Positions 9,207 through 17,874 of a DNA stretch of 64,000 nt are shown here, piece by piece (the stretch's first letter is position 1; each line of letters starts with the position of its first letter). Under the pieces are notes generated by a model that did not search any database, had not been told where the DNA came from, and saw only the letters and a program-made list of their open reading frames with translations. Source of the stretch: Fidelibacterota bacterium (GTDB lineage Bacteria; Fidelibacterota; Marinisomatia; Marinisomatales; TCS55). The position numbers and the translations under genes are program-made. Where the stretch lies: the NCBI GenBank assembly GCA_029936965.1, contig JAPYRG010000004.1:62001-126000 (forward strand), in the 5' to 3' direction.

Positions 9207-9995
9207 ATGAATATTAATTTAACAGGAAGAACTGCTTTAGTATGTGGAAGCACCCAAGGTATTGGTAAGGAATCTGCTATTCGGTTGGCAAAAAGTGGAG
9301 CACGTGTAATACTTGCAGCAAGAAATGAAGACAAACTTCAAAAGATCAAGCAAGAACTGGATAGTATTAACCAACAAAATAATGATTTTATTTGTGCAGA
9401 TTTTGATAATGGTAAATTATTATTTAATAAAGTGAAAGAATTTCTACCTGATAAAAACACTATTCACATATTAGTTAATAATTCAGGAGGACCATCGCCA
9501 GGTTCAATGCTAGAATCAAATTCTAAGCAATTTATTGATGGTTTTAATAGGCATTTAATTAATAATCATAATCTTTCAATGCTGTTGATTCCTGGTATGA
9601 AATCCGATTCTTTTGGAAGAATAATAAATGTTGTATCTATATCTGTAAAACAACCAATACCTAATCTTGGAGTTTCCAATACGATCAGAGGAGCAGTAGC
9701 TAATTGGGCAAAAACTTTATCTTATGAAGTTGCGCCTTATGGTATCACTGTTAATAATATTTTACCAGGGTTAACTAATACTGGAAGATTAAAAACCGTA
9801 ATCAAGGGCATTGCGGAAATGCAAAATCGCTCATTAAATGAAGTTACTAATGAAATGAAAAATTCTGTTCCATCTAAAAGATTTGCAGAACCTTCTGAAA
9901 CTGCTTCAGCAATTACTTTCTTAGCTTCAGACCAAGCTAGTTATATCAATGGTATTAACCTACCAGTTGATGGTGGAAGGACTCAATCACTTTAG
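9207..9995 (+). CDS. SDR family protein with altered active site
   Basis: Short-chain dehydrogenase/reductase fold of 262 residues. The cofactor region reads CGSTQGIG near residue 13 (canonical TGxxxGIG), followed by ARLAARN-like charge features and VNNSGG. The C-terminal YINGINLPVDGG matches the ketoacyl-reductase-like branch. The catalytic YxxxK is absent: where it should stand, after VVSISVKQPIPNLGVS, the sequence reads NTIRGA, with Asn and Arg replacing Tyr and Lys. Known BKR-like SDR subgroups share this loss. It may be a reductase with a different proton relay or a non-catalytic protein. The substrate is unknown. Confidence 0.85.
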   Translation: MNINLTGRTALVCGSTQGIGKESAIRLAKSGARVILAARNEDKLQKIKQELDSINQQNNDFICADFDNGKLLFNKVKEFLPDKNTIHILVNNSGGPSPGSMLESNSKQFIDGFNRHLINNHNLSMLLIPGMKSDSFGRIINVVSISVKQPIPNLGVSNTIRGAVANWAKTLSYEVAPYGITVNNILPGLTNTGRLKTVIKGIAEMQNRSLNEVTNEMKNSVPSKRFAEPSETASAITFLASDQASYINGINLPVDGGRTQSL

Positions 9996-10108
9996 AGGAA
10001 TATTTTTTTAATGAATGTGGAAAAATAATATAAATGTTAAAAGTTTCTTCATATTTATAGTTTTCTGAGTTGATCAAGCTACTAGCATATATTAAACTCA
10101 AAACCTAA

Positions 10109-10774
10109 ATGGCTCCCTATTCATATAAATTAGCACCATCGATTTTATCTGCTGATTTTGGCGATTTGCGGGGTGCTATGGATATATGTCATAAAGGTGG
10201 AGCTCACTGGGTTCATTTTGATGTAATGGATAATCAATTTGTTCCAAACCTTACCATTGGTCCTCCTGTAGTAAAATCATTGAGGAACTATACAGATAAA
10301 TTTTTAGATGTTCATATGATGGTTGTTAATCCTGAAAAGCTAGTAGAACCTTTTGCTAGAGCGGGTGCTGATGGAATTACATTCCATATTGAAGCAGCAG
10401 ATAATCCAGATGAAGTAATTGATCTCATTAGATCTACTGGTAAACAAGTCGGGGTTTCATTAAAGCCAGGCACTCCCCTTGCTACCATTGCATCATATCT
10501 TGACAAAGTAGATTTAGTCCTCATTATGAGTGTGGAGCCGGGCTTTGGAGGTCAGGGCTATTTACCAGGTTCATCTGAAAGGATTAAAGAATTAAAGTCT
10601 CGATTAAATGAAATGTGTCTTGACAGAGTAATTATTGAAGTTGATGGGGGAGTAAAATTAAATAATATGAAAGAAATTGTTGATGCTGGTGCAGATGTAT
10701 TGGTCGCTGGGTCAGCAGTGTTTGGTGAACAAGATCCGGTTCAAACGATTAAAGATTTTTATGCTCTCATATAA
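10109..10774 (+). CDS. rpe: Ribulose-phosphate 3-epimerase
   Basis: Interconverts ribulose-5-phosphate and xylulose-5-phosphate in the pentose phosphate pathway. The 221-residue TIM barrel shows APSILSADFGDL at the N-terminus, HFDVMDNQFVPNLTIG with the metal His/Asp, DVHMMV, MSVEPGFGGQ and the phosphate-binding EVDGGV and AGSAVFG. It is complete. Its 3' end overlaps the transketolase start by 14 nt, so rpe, tkt and rpiB form one translationally coupled non-oxidative pentose phosphate unit. Confidence 0.97.
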   Translation: MAPYSYKLAPSILSADFGDLRGAMDICHKGGAHWVHFDVMDNQFVPNLTIGPPVVKSLRNYTDKFLDVHMMVVNPEKLVEPFARAGADGITFHIEAADNPDEVIDLIRSTGKQVGVSLKPGTPLATIASYLDKVDLVLIMSVEPGFGGQGYLPGSSERIKELKSRLNEMCLDRVIIEVDGGVKLNNMKEIVDAGADVLVAGSAVFGEQDPVQTIKDFYALI

Positions 10775-12788
10775 AGATATAAGTTCATTTTCTAGTTGGC
10801 ACAAAGAAGATAAAGATCTATTTACTGTTGCTGTTATTAAAGGTCTAATAATGGATACAGTACGTAATGCAAACTCAGGTCATACTGGTGGACCAATGTC
10901 ATCAACTGATGTTGCATATATTTTATTTTCAGAATATTTGAATTTTGACCCGGATGATCATAAGTGGTTTAATCGAGATCGTTTTGTATTATCAGCAGGA
11001 CATGAATCTGCTTTACTTTATACTTTGTTAACTCTCATTGGATGGTTAAAGATTGATGATTTACAAAATTTTAGACAATTACATAGTAATACTCCAGGTC
11101 ATCCTGAAGTAAAGATTAAAGGGGTTGAAGCTACTACTGGTCCACTCGGTCAAGGAGTTGCAATGGGGATTGGTATGGGGGTAGCAGAATCAAAATTACG
11201 CAATATTTTTTCTCAAGATACTAATGTCAACTCAGGACCTATTACACATTATAATTATATTTTAGCAAGTGATGGAGATTTGCAGGAACCAATAACATCC
11301 GGTGCTGCTGCCTTAGCTGGCCGCTGGGGACTATCAAAAGTAATTTTATTTTATGATTCAAATGAAGCACAAATATCTGGGAATGCATCTCGAGCAGATT
11401 CAACAAATTATGAAACAATTTTTGAAGGCTATGGATGGCATGTTCAAACAATTAATGGACATGATCATAAACAAATTTGCTCGGCAATTGAGAAAGCACA
11501 AGTTGTTAATAAGCCAAGTATAATTATTGGCAAGACGATCATGGCATATGGATCAGCTAAGATGGAAGGCGATCATGAAACACATGGAGCACCATTACCA
11601 CAGGATGAAATCAATGCAACCAAAGAAAAGTTAGGTTTGCCAAATGAGACATTTTATTTACCAGTTGAGGTTGTAAATCATTTTCAATATCGATTTTCTT
11701 TATTAAGGAAAATTGTATCAAAATGGAATAATGAGGTTCTTGAATTAAGGAAAAATAAAGATAAAGAATTATTATGGAATCTCTGCATTGAAGGTGAAAT
11801 GCCAAAACTAAATCTTCCAAGATTTGATGAAAATACTATGTTAGCTACTCGAAAAGCCTTTGGCCAAACTTTAGATTCTTTTGCAGAAATAATTCCAAAT
11901 CTCGTAGGCGGATCAGCAGATCTAGAACCATCGAATTATACCGGAAATTTCGCAGCTACATATGGAGATTTTCAAAATGAGAATAGAGATGGAAGAAATT
12001 TTGCGTTTGGTGTTCGGGAATTTCCAATGGCAGCTATATTAAATGGGATTGATTTACATGGAGGTCTAAAATCATTTGGTGGAACTTTCCTTGTTTTTTC
12101 TGATTATGAACGTCCTGCTTTAAGACTTGCTGCTATTCAGCGGTTAGGCGTGATTCATGAGTTTACGCATGATTCTTTTTATGTTGGTGAAGATGGACCC
12201 ACACATCAACCGGTTGAGCATATAATGTCACTTAGGGCTATTCCGAATTTTCATGTATTTCGTCCATCAGATGCAAAAGAAAGTGCTGTGTGTTTTGAAA
12301 TTGCTTTAAAATCTAACAATACCCCTTCCGCATTATTATTAACCAGACAAGGTGTTCCTGTTAGTGCTTTAGACTATGATACGATCATTGAAGGTGTTCA
12401 AAAAGGTGCATATATAGTGAAGAAATCTGAAGGCAATCCTGATTTAGTTTTTCTTGCAACAGGTTCTGAAGTAAGTCTTGCTCTAGAAGTAGCAGATTTG
12501 ATAAATGACCGCAATGTACGTGTTGTTAGTGTGCCATGTTTTGAGTTATTTGAACAACAATCTGAATCTTATAAAAAAAGCGTAATACCTGATAGGCGTT
12601 GTATAAAAATTTCTATAGAAGCTGGAATAACGCATGGGTGGGAAAGATATATTGGTATTAATGGGTTATCTATAGGAATAGATCATTATGGATTATCTGC
12701 ACCGTATAAAGATCTAGCAGAAGAATTTGGTTTTACACCTGAAAAAGTAAAGAAAAGAATTTCAGATCATTTGAATCAATTGTTATGA
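10761..12788 (+). CDS. tkt: Transketolase
   Basis: Thiamine-diphosphate enzyme transferring two-carbon ketol units between sugar phosphates. I place the start at ATG 10761 (MLSYKDISSF); the reading frame stays open upstream to 10677 but that extension lies inside rpe and is not family-like. Motifs: HTGGPMSS near residue 40, TGPLGQG, the cofactor segment SDGDLQEP to FYDSNEAQISG (variant of GDG...N), REFPM with the catalytic Glu, and GEDGPTHQPVEH. The 675-residue length is normal for one-chain enzymes. The TGA overlaps the rpiB ATG as ATGA. Confidence 0.95.
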   Translation: MLSYKDISSFSSWHKEDKDLFTVAVIKGLIMDTVRNANSGHTGGPMSSTDVAYILFSEYLNFDPDDHKWFNRDRFVLSAGHESALLYTLLTLIGWLKIDDLQNFRQLHSNTPGHPEVKIKGVEATTGPLGQGVAMGIGMGVAESKLRNIFSQDTNVNSGPITHYNYILASDGDLQEPITSGAAALAGRWGLSKVILFYDSNEAQISGNASRADSTNYETIFEGYGWHVQTINGHDHKQICSAIEKAQVVNKPSIIIGKTIMAYGSAKMEGDHETHGAPLPQDEINATKEKLGLPNETFYLPVEVVNHFQYRFSLLRKIVSKWNNEVLELRKNKDKELLWNLCIEGEMPKLNLPRFDENTMLATRKAFGQTLDSFAEIIPNLVGGSADLEPSNYTGNFAATYGDFQNENRDGRNFAFGVREFPMAAILNGIDLHGGLKSFGGTFLVFSDYERPALRLAAIQRLGVIHEFTHDSFYVGEDGPTHQPVEHIMSLRAIPNFHVFRPSDAKESAVCFEIALKSNNTPSALLLTRQGVPVSALDYDTIIEGVQKGAYIVKKSEGNPDLVFLATGSEVSLALEVADLINDRNVRVVSVPCFELFEQQSESYKKSVIPDRRCIKISIEAGITHGWERYIGINGLSIGIDHYGLSAPYKDLAEEFGFTPEKVKKRISDHLNQLL

Positions 12789-13222
12789 TTATCCATTTAG
12801 CAACTGATCATGCTGGTCTTGATCTTAAGAATACAATTAAATCTTATCTAATAAATAGCAGTTATGAGGTTAATGATCATGGAGCACATGAATATGATCC
12901 TTTAGATGATTATCCAGATTTTATTTTTCCATGTGCTAAAGCGGTTGCAAAAGATATTGATAGTAGAGGAATTATCCTTGGAGGATCAGGTCAAGGAGAG
13001 GCAATGGCAGCGAATAGGATAAAAGGAGTCCGTGCTGCAGTCTTTTATAATGGACCTGAGGAAATTATCAAGCTTTCTAGAGAGCACAATAATGCCAACA
13101 TTCTTTCTCTTGGAGCGCGATTTATGACAGAAGAAGAGATTTATACTGTTATTGACACCTGGTTAAAAGAGCCATTTGGAGGAGACAGACACCAAAGGCG
13201 AATTGATAAACTTGATAAATAG
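12785..13222 (+). CDS. rpiB: Ribose-5-phosphate isomerase B (mycobacterial-type)
   Basis: Interconverts ribose-5-phosphate and ribulose-5-phosphate. The 145-residue product has the RpiB/LacAB fold markers ATDHAG, DDYPDF, REHNNAN and HQRRID. The catalytic loop reads GGSGQGEAMAANR: the Cys used as base in E. coli RpiB is Gly, and a Glu follows as in Mycobacterium tuberculosis RpiB, where that Glu is the base. The start overlaps the tkt stop by 4 nt. With rpe and tkt it supplies three steps of the non-oxidative pentose phosphate pathway. Confidence 0.94.
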   Translation: MIIHLATDHAGLDLKNTIKSYLINSSYEVNDHGAHEYDPLDDYPDFIFPCAKAVAKDIDSRGIILGGSGQGEAMAANRIKGVRAAVFYNGPEEIIKLSREHNNANILSLGARFMTEEEIYTVIDTWLKEPFGGDRHQRRIDKLDK

Positions 13223-13276
13223 ATTGCGGCATAATCTGTTAATTAAATTATTAATTATCTTTAATCTCTATAGATA

Positions 13277-14692
13277 ATGGCCTTTTTATCAAATAAGGCG
13301 ATATCAGAAATCTTATACTGGGTCACTCGTAAAAAGTGGCTTATAATTTCTTTTATTTTAAGTATTTCATTATTTTATTTCCCTTCTCCTGAAGGGTTAT
13401 CATCTGAAGGTCATCGCACTCTTATTATAGTTATGATCGTATTGATTTTAATTATCTCAGAATCTATCCCATTGCCAGCTGTAGCAATTCTAATCTTGAT
13501 AATGCAAGTAATCTTGGGAGTTGATACTCCAGATGGAGTGGCATCAACATTTATGAGTGATGCAGTATTTTTTATAATGGGGTCATTAATGCTTGCTGTA
13601 TCAATTGTAAGTCAGGGGTTGGATAAACGACTTGCACTTGGAATAATTAATATTACTGGGAATAAAACGTGGAGAATTTCAGTTGGTTTTATTTCAGTTT
13701 CAGCATTCCTTTCTTCTTTTATTGGAGAACATACAGTTGCAGCGATGATGTTACCCGTTGCACTTTCTTTAATTAAAAATGCAGGTTTACCCCTTGATAA
13801 ATCAACTCAGTTATCAAGCTTATTATTGTTTTCTATCGCATATGGATGTGTTATGGGATCAATAGGGACACCATCAGGTGGTGGCAGGAATGTAATCATG
13901 CTTGGATATTTGTCAGAATTTGGATACGGTAATATTTCATATGTCAAATGGATGCTATATACATATCCAATATTATTATTAGAGATACCACTTGCTTCAT
14001 TGGTTTTGTGGTTTTCATTTACCCCTAAGCAAAGACATCTGGACTCTGCAATTAGAAAACTTAAAGTAAATGTTGCAAAATCTGGAAAACTGGATGCAAA
14101 CCAAATAATAGCCATATTTTTATTCATTATGGTATTTTTGGGTTGGATATTTTTAAGTCCATTAATTGGGCTTGGAATTGTTGCTTTATCAGGAGTATTC
14201 CTTTATCTAGTATTTGGACTTATAGACTGGAAGGAAATAAGTCATAATACAAATTGGGGTGTGATTTTACTATTTGGGGCTGCAATCTCTCTTGGTATTC
14301 AAATGAAAGAAACTGGTGCTGCACTATGGGTTGCGGAAAAAGCATTGATCAATCTAGAAGTAGTTTTTCAAGATGTAACTATCGTTCGATGGTTTGTTTC
14401 TGTTTTTCTTACTAGCGTTTTAACAAATCTATTAAGTAATGCTGCTACTGTAGCAGTAATGGGTCCAATAGTGTTAGATATGGGTGGAGATCCCATGATT
14501 CTAGGTATTACAACTTCTGTTGCCTCCGCATTTGGTTATTTAACAATTGTTGCATCTCCAACTTGTATGATTATTCATTCTACAGGTCTTATAAATTCTA
14601 GAGATTATTTAAAAGCTGGTTGGAAACTCTTTTTTATATCTATTGTTCTACTATTATTGGTTTCATATCTTTATTGGCCTTTGCTAAGATGA
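13277..14692 (+). CDS. SLC13/DASS family anion symporter
   Basis: Integral inner-membrane transporter of the divalent anion:sodium symporter family, whose members carry dicarboxylates, sulfate or related anions. The 471-residue product has about 11-12 hydrophobic helices. The two family signature hairpins are recognisable: SFIGEHTVAAMMLPV in the first half and LLSNAATVAVMGPI in the second, plus GSIGTPSGGGRNVIM. The first signature has EHT in place of the usual SNT, which may change ion or substrate choice. The stop overlaps the next ATG (ATGA). The substrate is unknown. Confidence 0.87.
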   Translation: MAFLSNKAISEILYWVTRKKWLIISFILSISLFYFPSPEGLSSEGHRTLIIVMIVLILIISESIPLPAVAILILIMQVILGVDTPDGVASTFMSDAVFFIMGSLMLAVSIVSQGLDKRLALGIINITGNKTWRISVGFISVSAFLSSFIGEHTVAAMMLPVALSLIKNAGLPLDKSTQLSSLLLFSIAYGCVMGSIGTPSGGGRNVIMLGYLSEFGYGNISYVKWMLYTYPILLLEIPLASLVLWFSFTPKQRHLDSAIRKLKVNVAKSGKLDANQIIAIFLFIMVFLGWIFLSPLIGLGIVALSGVFLYLVFGLIDWKEISHNTNWGVILLFGAAISLGIQMKETGAALWVAEKALINLEVVFQDVTIVRWFVSVFLTSVLTNLLSNAATVAVMGPIVLDMGGDPMILGITTSVASAFGYLTIVASPTCMIIHSTGLINSRDYLKAGWKLFFISIVLLLLVSYLYWPLLR

Positions 14693-15573
14693 AAATATTA
14701 ATTGCAGTTAGTAGTAAGAAGTATTCAAAACCAACTTTAAGTGTTGGTATGAATGTTGCACGAGCATTTAAAGCATCTACTACAATAGTTGATGTTGGAA
14801 AAAAAATCAATGAATTTAGCATGAAAGATGTTATGATGGTTCAAGAACGTGTAGAGAATTGGAATATTGATCGGCCAGGAGTTGATGTTTTAGAATGGGC
14901 TTTTGGATACCTTGCTAAAAACAATTTTATTGAAAAAAATGATATTGAAGCAGGGTTTCCCAAGAACACCCTAGTTGATACTGGAAGTAATCGTAGTGAA
15001 GTTTATTTGAAAGGAACAGTATGTGATAATGTTAATTTGATAATTAGAAATGGCAATGTGATAGATGAATTAAAAGATGAAGTTCAAAAATTCTTTTACG
15101 ATGTAACAATTATAGGGGGGAGTCAACGAGGCAATATCTCTCATGATCTTATTCAATACATTGATAGTTCTATTTTTGTAGTTAATAATTTTGATTTAAA
15201 TAAAAAATATAAAATATTAATTGCTGTGAATGACTCTCCAAATAATAGAAAAGCTATTAAATATGGTGTCCGAATAGCGCAAGCATTTGGAGCGTCTGTT
15301 GAAGCAATTACTGTTAGCAAAACAAATCATTTTGGGGAAGGGTATAAGAAAGCTGTAAAATGGTGTAAAAAATTATTACGTCGTTCTAATATATCATTTA
15401 ATCATAAATTTCTTACTGGTGATGCTTCTTCTGTAATTAATAAAGAGGCTGGTGATAATCGCATTATAGTTATGGGATCATCTACAAAAAACCCTTTATT
15501 AAAATTTATTGCTGGAAGCAAACCTTTAGAAGTAATGAAAAATTGTAACTGTCCTATACTGATTGTTAAATAA
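14689..15573 (+). CDS. Tandem universal stress protein (UspA-like)
   Basis: Cytoplasmic protein of 294 residues with two Usp-like halves. I use ATG 14689 because it gives the classic MKILIAVSS strand and overlaps the transporter stop as ATGA; upstream in-frame codons lie inside the transporter. The first half (1-165) is degenerate. The second (170-294) begins KYKILIAVNDSP and ends with MGSSTKNPLLKF and CPILIVK, a partial match to the ATP-binding G-x2-G-x9-G(S/T) motif. Coupling to an SLC13 transporter suggests a regulatory partner, as seen with other Usp-transporter pairs; this is inference. Confidence 0.83.
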   Translation: MKILIAVSSKKYSKPTLSVGMNVARAFKASTTIVDVGKKINEFSMKDVMMVQERVENWNIDRPGVDVLEWAFGYLAKNNFIEKNDIEAGFPKNTLVDTGSNRSEVYLKGTVCDNVNLIIRNGNVIDELKDEVQKFFYDVTIIGGSQRGNISHDLIQYIDSSIFVVNNFDLNKKYKILIAVNDSPNNRKAIKYGVRIAQAFGASVEAITVSKTNHFGEGYKKAVKWCKKLLRRSNISFNHKFLTGDASSVINKEAGDNRIIVMGSSTKNPLLKFIAGSKPLEVMKNCNCPILIVK

Positions 15574-17177
15574 TGAAATTTGATTTTGATACAATTATAT
15601 TGCAGGAAATAACTATGATCATTCTACTAGCTTTATTTGTAATAGTATTTACTATACCTCCGCTTGTCATGCTTTTTCTCTATTTTAAAGATAAGAACCA
15701 AAAGCAGCACTCTATCTTAAGAAATTTTCCACTGTTAGGAAGAGTTAGGTATATTTTAGAGATGTTAGGTCCAGAATTCAGGCAATATCTATTTGATGGA
15801 GATAGCCAGGGAAAACCTTTTAGTAGAGTAGATTTTCAACATATTGTAGTTGCGGGGAAGTATTTAAAAACTCTTATAGCATTTGGATCAAAAAGAGATT
15901 TTAAACAACCAGGTTATTTCTTAAAAAACTCAATGTTTCCAAAGTTAAAAGAAGAAATGTCTGTAGAATTAACACCAAAGATTAATTCAAAACGGTATGT
16001 TGGTACTGAAGGATTGTTTTCTAGAAAAGAACATTTAGAAGAAGTTGAGGTCTCTCCATGGACCCTAATGAATGATGATGTAATTATCATTGGCCCAAAT
16101 TGTAAGAAGCCATGGCGTGTAAAAGGCCCTTTAGGTATGAGTGCTATGAGTTTTGGTTCTTTAGGCGGTAATGCAATAAGCGCTATGAGTCTTGGCTTAG
16201 GTAAAGCTACAGGTTCTTGGGTCCATACTGGTGAAGGAGGTCTCGCAAAATATCATCTTTTAGGTAGAGGAGATGTAATTATGCAGATCGGTCCAGGACT
16301 AAATGGTGTAAGAGAAAAAGATGGGAAATTTAGTTGGGAATCTTTTCGTGATAAAGCTGCAAATCCTCAAGTTGCTATGTTTGAATTAAAGCTTGCACAA
16401 GGTGCAAAAATACGTGGCGGACATGTTGAAGGAGCTAAGATAACTCCAGAAATAGCAGAGATCAGAGGTATAGAACCTTGGAAAAGCGTTGATTCACCAA
16501 ACCGTCATCATCAGTTTCATGATGTCCCAACATTATTTGATTTTATTGATAAAATGCGTGAAGAGAGTGGTAAGCCTATTGGAATAAAAGTTGTGATGGG
16601 TAGTTCATCTTCAGCTGATGACTTAATAAAGTTTATGGCTGAATCTGGAAGAGGGCCAGATTCAATTACTGTTGATGGAGGCGAAGGAGGATCAGGCGCC
16701 ACATATCAGGAAATGGCAGATACTATGGGTTTGCCTCTTCATTCAGGTTTAATATATTTAGATAATGCTCTACATAAGTATGGGGTAAGAGATAGAGTAA
16801 AAGTATTTGCAAGTGGAAAATTATTTAGTCCAGATAGAATCGCAATGGCATTAGGCATGGGTGCAGACTTAGTAAATATAGCACGAGGAATGATGATTTC
16901 GGTTGGATGTATTGGAGCACAAAAATGCCACACTAATACGTGTCCTGTGGGTGTTGCCACAACAGATCCAGGGCATCAAAAAGCCCTTGTCACCGATGAA
17001 AAGCAATGGCGTGTTTTGAACTACGTAATTACTTTACGAAATGGTCTTAATTCTTTAGCTGCAGCATCAGGTTTAACCAATTATACTCAGTTTAACCGTA
17101 GCCATATTGTATATAAAGATGGATATGGAAAAGTTAGTCTGTTATCAGATTTATTCCCGTATCCTGAAAATAAGTAA
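15573..17177 (+). CDS. FMN-binding glutamate synthase-like protein
   Basis: Membrane-anchored relative of the glutamate synthase large-subunit core. One transmembrane helix (about residues 12-38) is followed by the FMN barrel: PLGMSAMSFGSLG, HTGEGGL, GGHVEGAKITPE, VDGGEGGSGA and the 3Fe-4S segment CIGAQKCHTNTCPVG. No glutaminase (GATase) domain is present, so glutamine hydrolysis is not expected; related stand-alone GltB2-like proteins have no fixed function. The start overlaps the Usp stop by 1 nt (TAATG), making a three-gene coupled unit with the transporter. Confidence 0.9.
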   Translation: MKFDFDTIILQEITMIILLALFVIVFTIPPLVMLFLYFKDKNQKQHSILRNFPLLGRVRYILEMLGPEFRQYLFDGDSQGKPFSRVDFQHIVVAGKYLKTLIAFGSKRDFKQPGYFLKNSMFPKLKEEMSVELTPKINSKRYVGTEGLFSRKEHLEEVEVSPWTLMNDDVIIIGPNCKKPWRVKGPLGMSAMSFGSLGGNAISAMSLGLGKATGSWVHTGEGGLAKYHLLGRGDVIMQIGPGLNGVREKDGKFSWESFRDKAANPQVAMFELKLAQGAKIRGGHVEGAKITPEIAEIRGIEPWKSVDSPNRHHQFHDVPTLFDFIDKMREESGKPIGIKVVMGSSSSADDLIKFMAESGRGPDSITVDGGEGGSGATYQEMADTMGLPLHSGLIYLDNALHKYGVRDRVKVFASGKLFSPDRIAMALGMGADLVNIARGMMISVGCIGAQKCHTNTCPVGVATTDPGHQKALVTDEKQWRVLNYVITLRNGLNSLAAASGLTNYTQFNRSHIVYKDGYGKVSLLSDLFPYPENK

Positions 17178-17178
17178 C

Positions 17179-17373
17179 TTATACGCTACAACTCATATCG
17201 TGACCGCAACACATAGGGGATTTTATTTTTCCATGCCCTTCAGGACATTTTGCAATAGATACAGTAGAGCCATCATCTTTTGTAATATGATCATGCACTA
17301 GTTCCTTGCCACATTTTACACAATTCAATCCTGTTACCCCCATACCGCAATGCTCACAAACATAATCAGCCAT
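17179..17373 (-). CDS. Small double zinc-ribbon peptide
   Basis: A 64-residue Cys-rich protein: CEHCGMG (3' of MADYV), CVKCGKE, then a C-terminal half with AKCPEGHGK and MCCGHDMSC. Two CxxC pairs suggest one zinc ribbon; the CCGHD tail offers a second metal site reminiscent of small non-haem iron or zinc proteins. AAAGGA precedes the ATG, supporting translation. It is divergent from the PerR-like gene across a 118-nt gap that holds a palindrome, so shared metal or peroxide control is likely. It ends 1 nt from the convergent gene. The function is not known. Confidence 0.8.
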   Translation of the reverse strand: MADYVCEHCGMGVTGLNCVKCGKELVHDHITKDDGSTVSIAKCPEGHGKIKSPMCCGHDMSCSV

Positions 17374-17449
17374 TTTTATTCCTTTATTAAGTTAGTTAAG
17401 ATAAATAATTAGTGACAAATATAAGTGTTTAAAAAATAATAAAAAACAT

Positions 17450-17472
17450 ATAGTAATAGGAATTATTACTAT
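17450..17472. promoter_or_regulatory. Candidate PerR/Fur-type operator
   Basis: Perfect 9-bp inverted repeat ATAGTAATA / TATTACTAT with a 5-nt spacer (GGAAT), ending 19 nt before the perR-like ATG. Size and AT composition resemble PerR/Fur boxes. It sits in the divergent gap, so it could control both the regulator-rubrerythrin operon and the zinc-ribbon gene. Assignment is by position and symmetry. Confidence 0.65.
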
Positions 17473-17491
17473 TTATAAATAATATTAATTT

Positions 17492-17854
17492 ATGAGATTT
17501 AGTAAACAACGTGAATTAATAAAAAATATTGTTCAAACAACAAATTTACATCCTACTGCAGATTGGATTTATAAGAAGGCTAAGAAAAATATATCTAATA
17601 TTAGTTTAGGAACAATTTATAGAAACTTAAGTCAGCTTAATCAAGATGGAATAATAAATATAATATATGATAATAATAAAGCTCGTTATGACTGGAATAC
17701 AGTGTCTCATGATCATTTAAAATGTAATAAGTGTGGAGATATAACGGATATTCATATGCATACAGAAGAATTACAAAAAAAAGTTTGGAATCAATACAAA
17801 TTCGAAGCTGATAATATTGAGATAAATATCACTGGAATTTGTAATAAACACTAA
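17492..17854 (+). CDS. perR: Fur/PerR family regulator
   Basis: Metal-dependent repressor of the Fur superfamily, most likely a peroxide sensor given the rubrerythrin that follows 20 nt downstream. The 120-residue product is compact. It has a winged helix with LGTIYRNLSQLNQDG, a regulatory-site run HDHLKCNKCGDI and a C-terminal GICNKH. The structural zinc site normally uses two CxxC pairs; the second pair here is CxxH and the chain stops right after it. Autoregulation through the upstream palindrome is likely. Fur or Zur identity cannot be excluded. Confidence 0.88.
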   Translation: MRFSKQRELIKNIVQTTNLHPTADWIYKKAKKNISNISLGTIYRNLSQLNQDGIINIIYDNNKARYDWNTVSHDHLKCNKCGDITDIHMHTEELQKKVWNQYKFEADNIEINITGICNKH

Positions 17855-17874
17855 TAATAAATAAGGAGATATTA

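Noticed and set aside
10677-10760. Longer transketolase start extending into rpe
   Set aside because: The extra residues lie wholly inside the rpe coding frame and have no match to transketolase N-termini; ATG 10761 is the sensible start.
14620-14688. Longer start for the Usp-like gene
   Set aside because: The extension overlaps the transporter and adds a hydrophobic stretch not found in Usp proteins; ATG 14689 gives the MKILIAV start and an ATGA junction.
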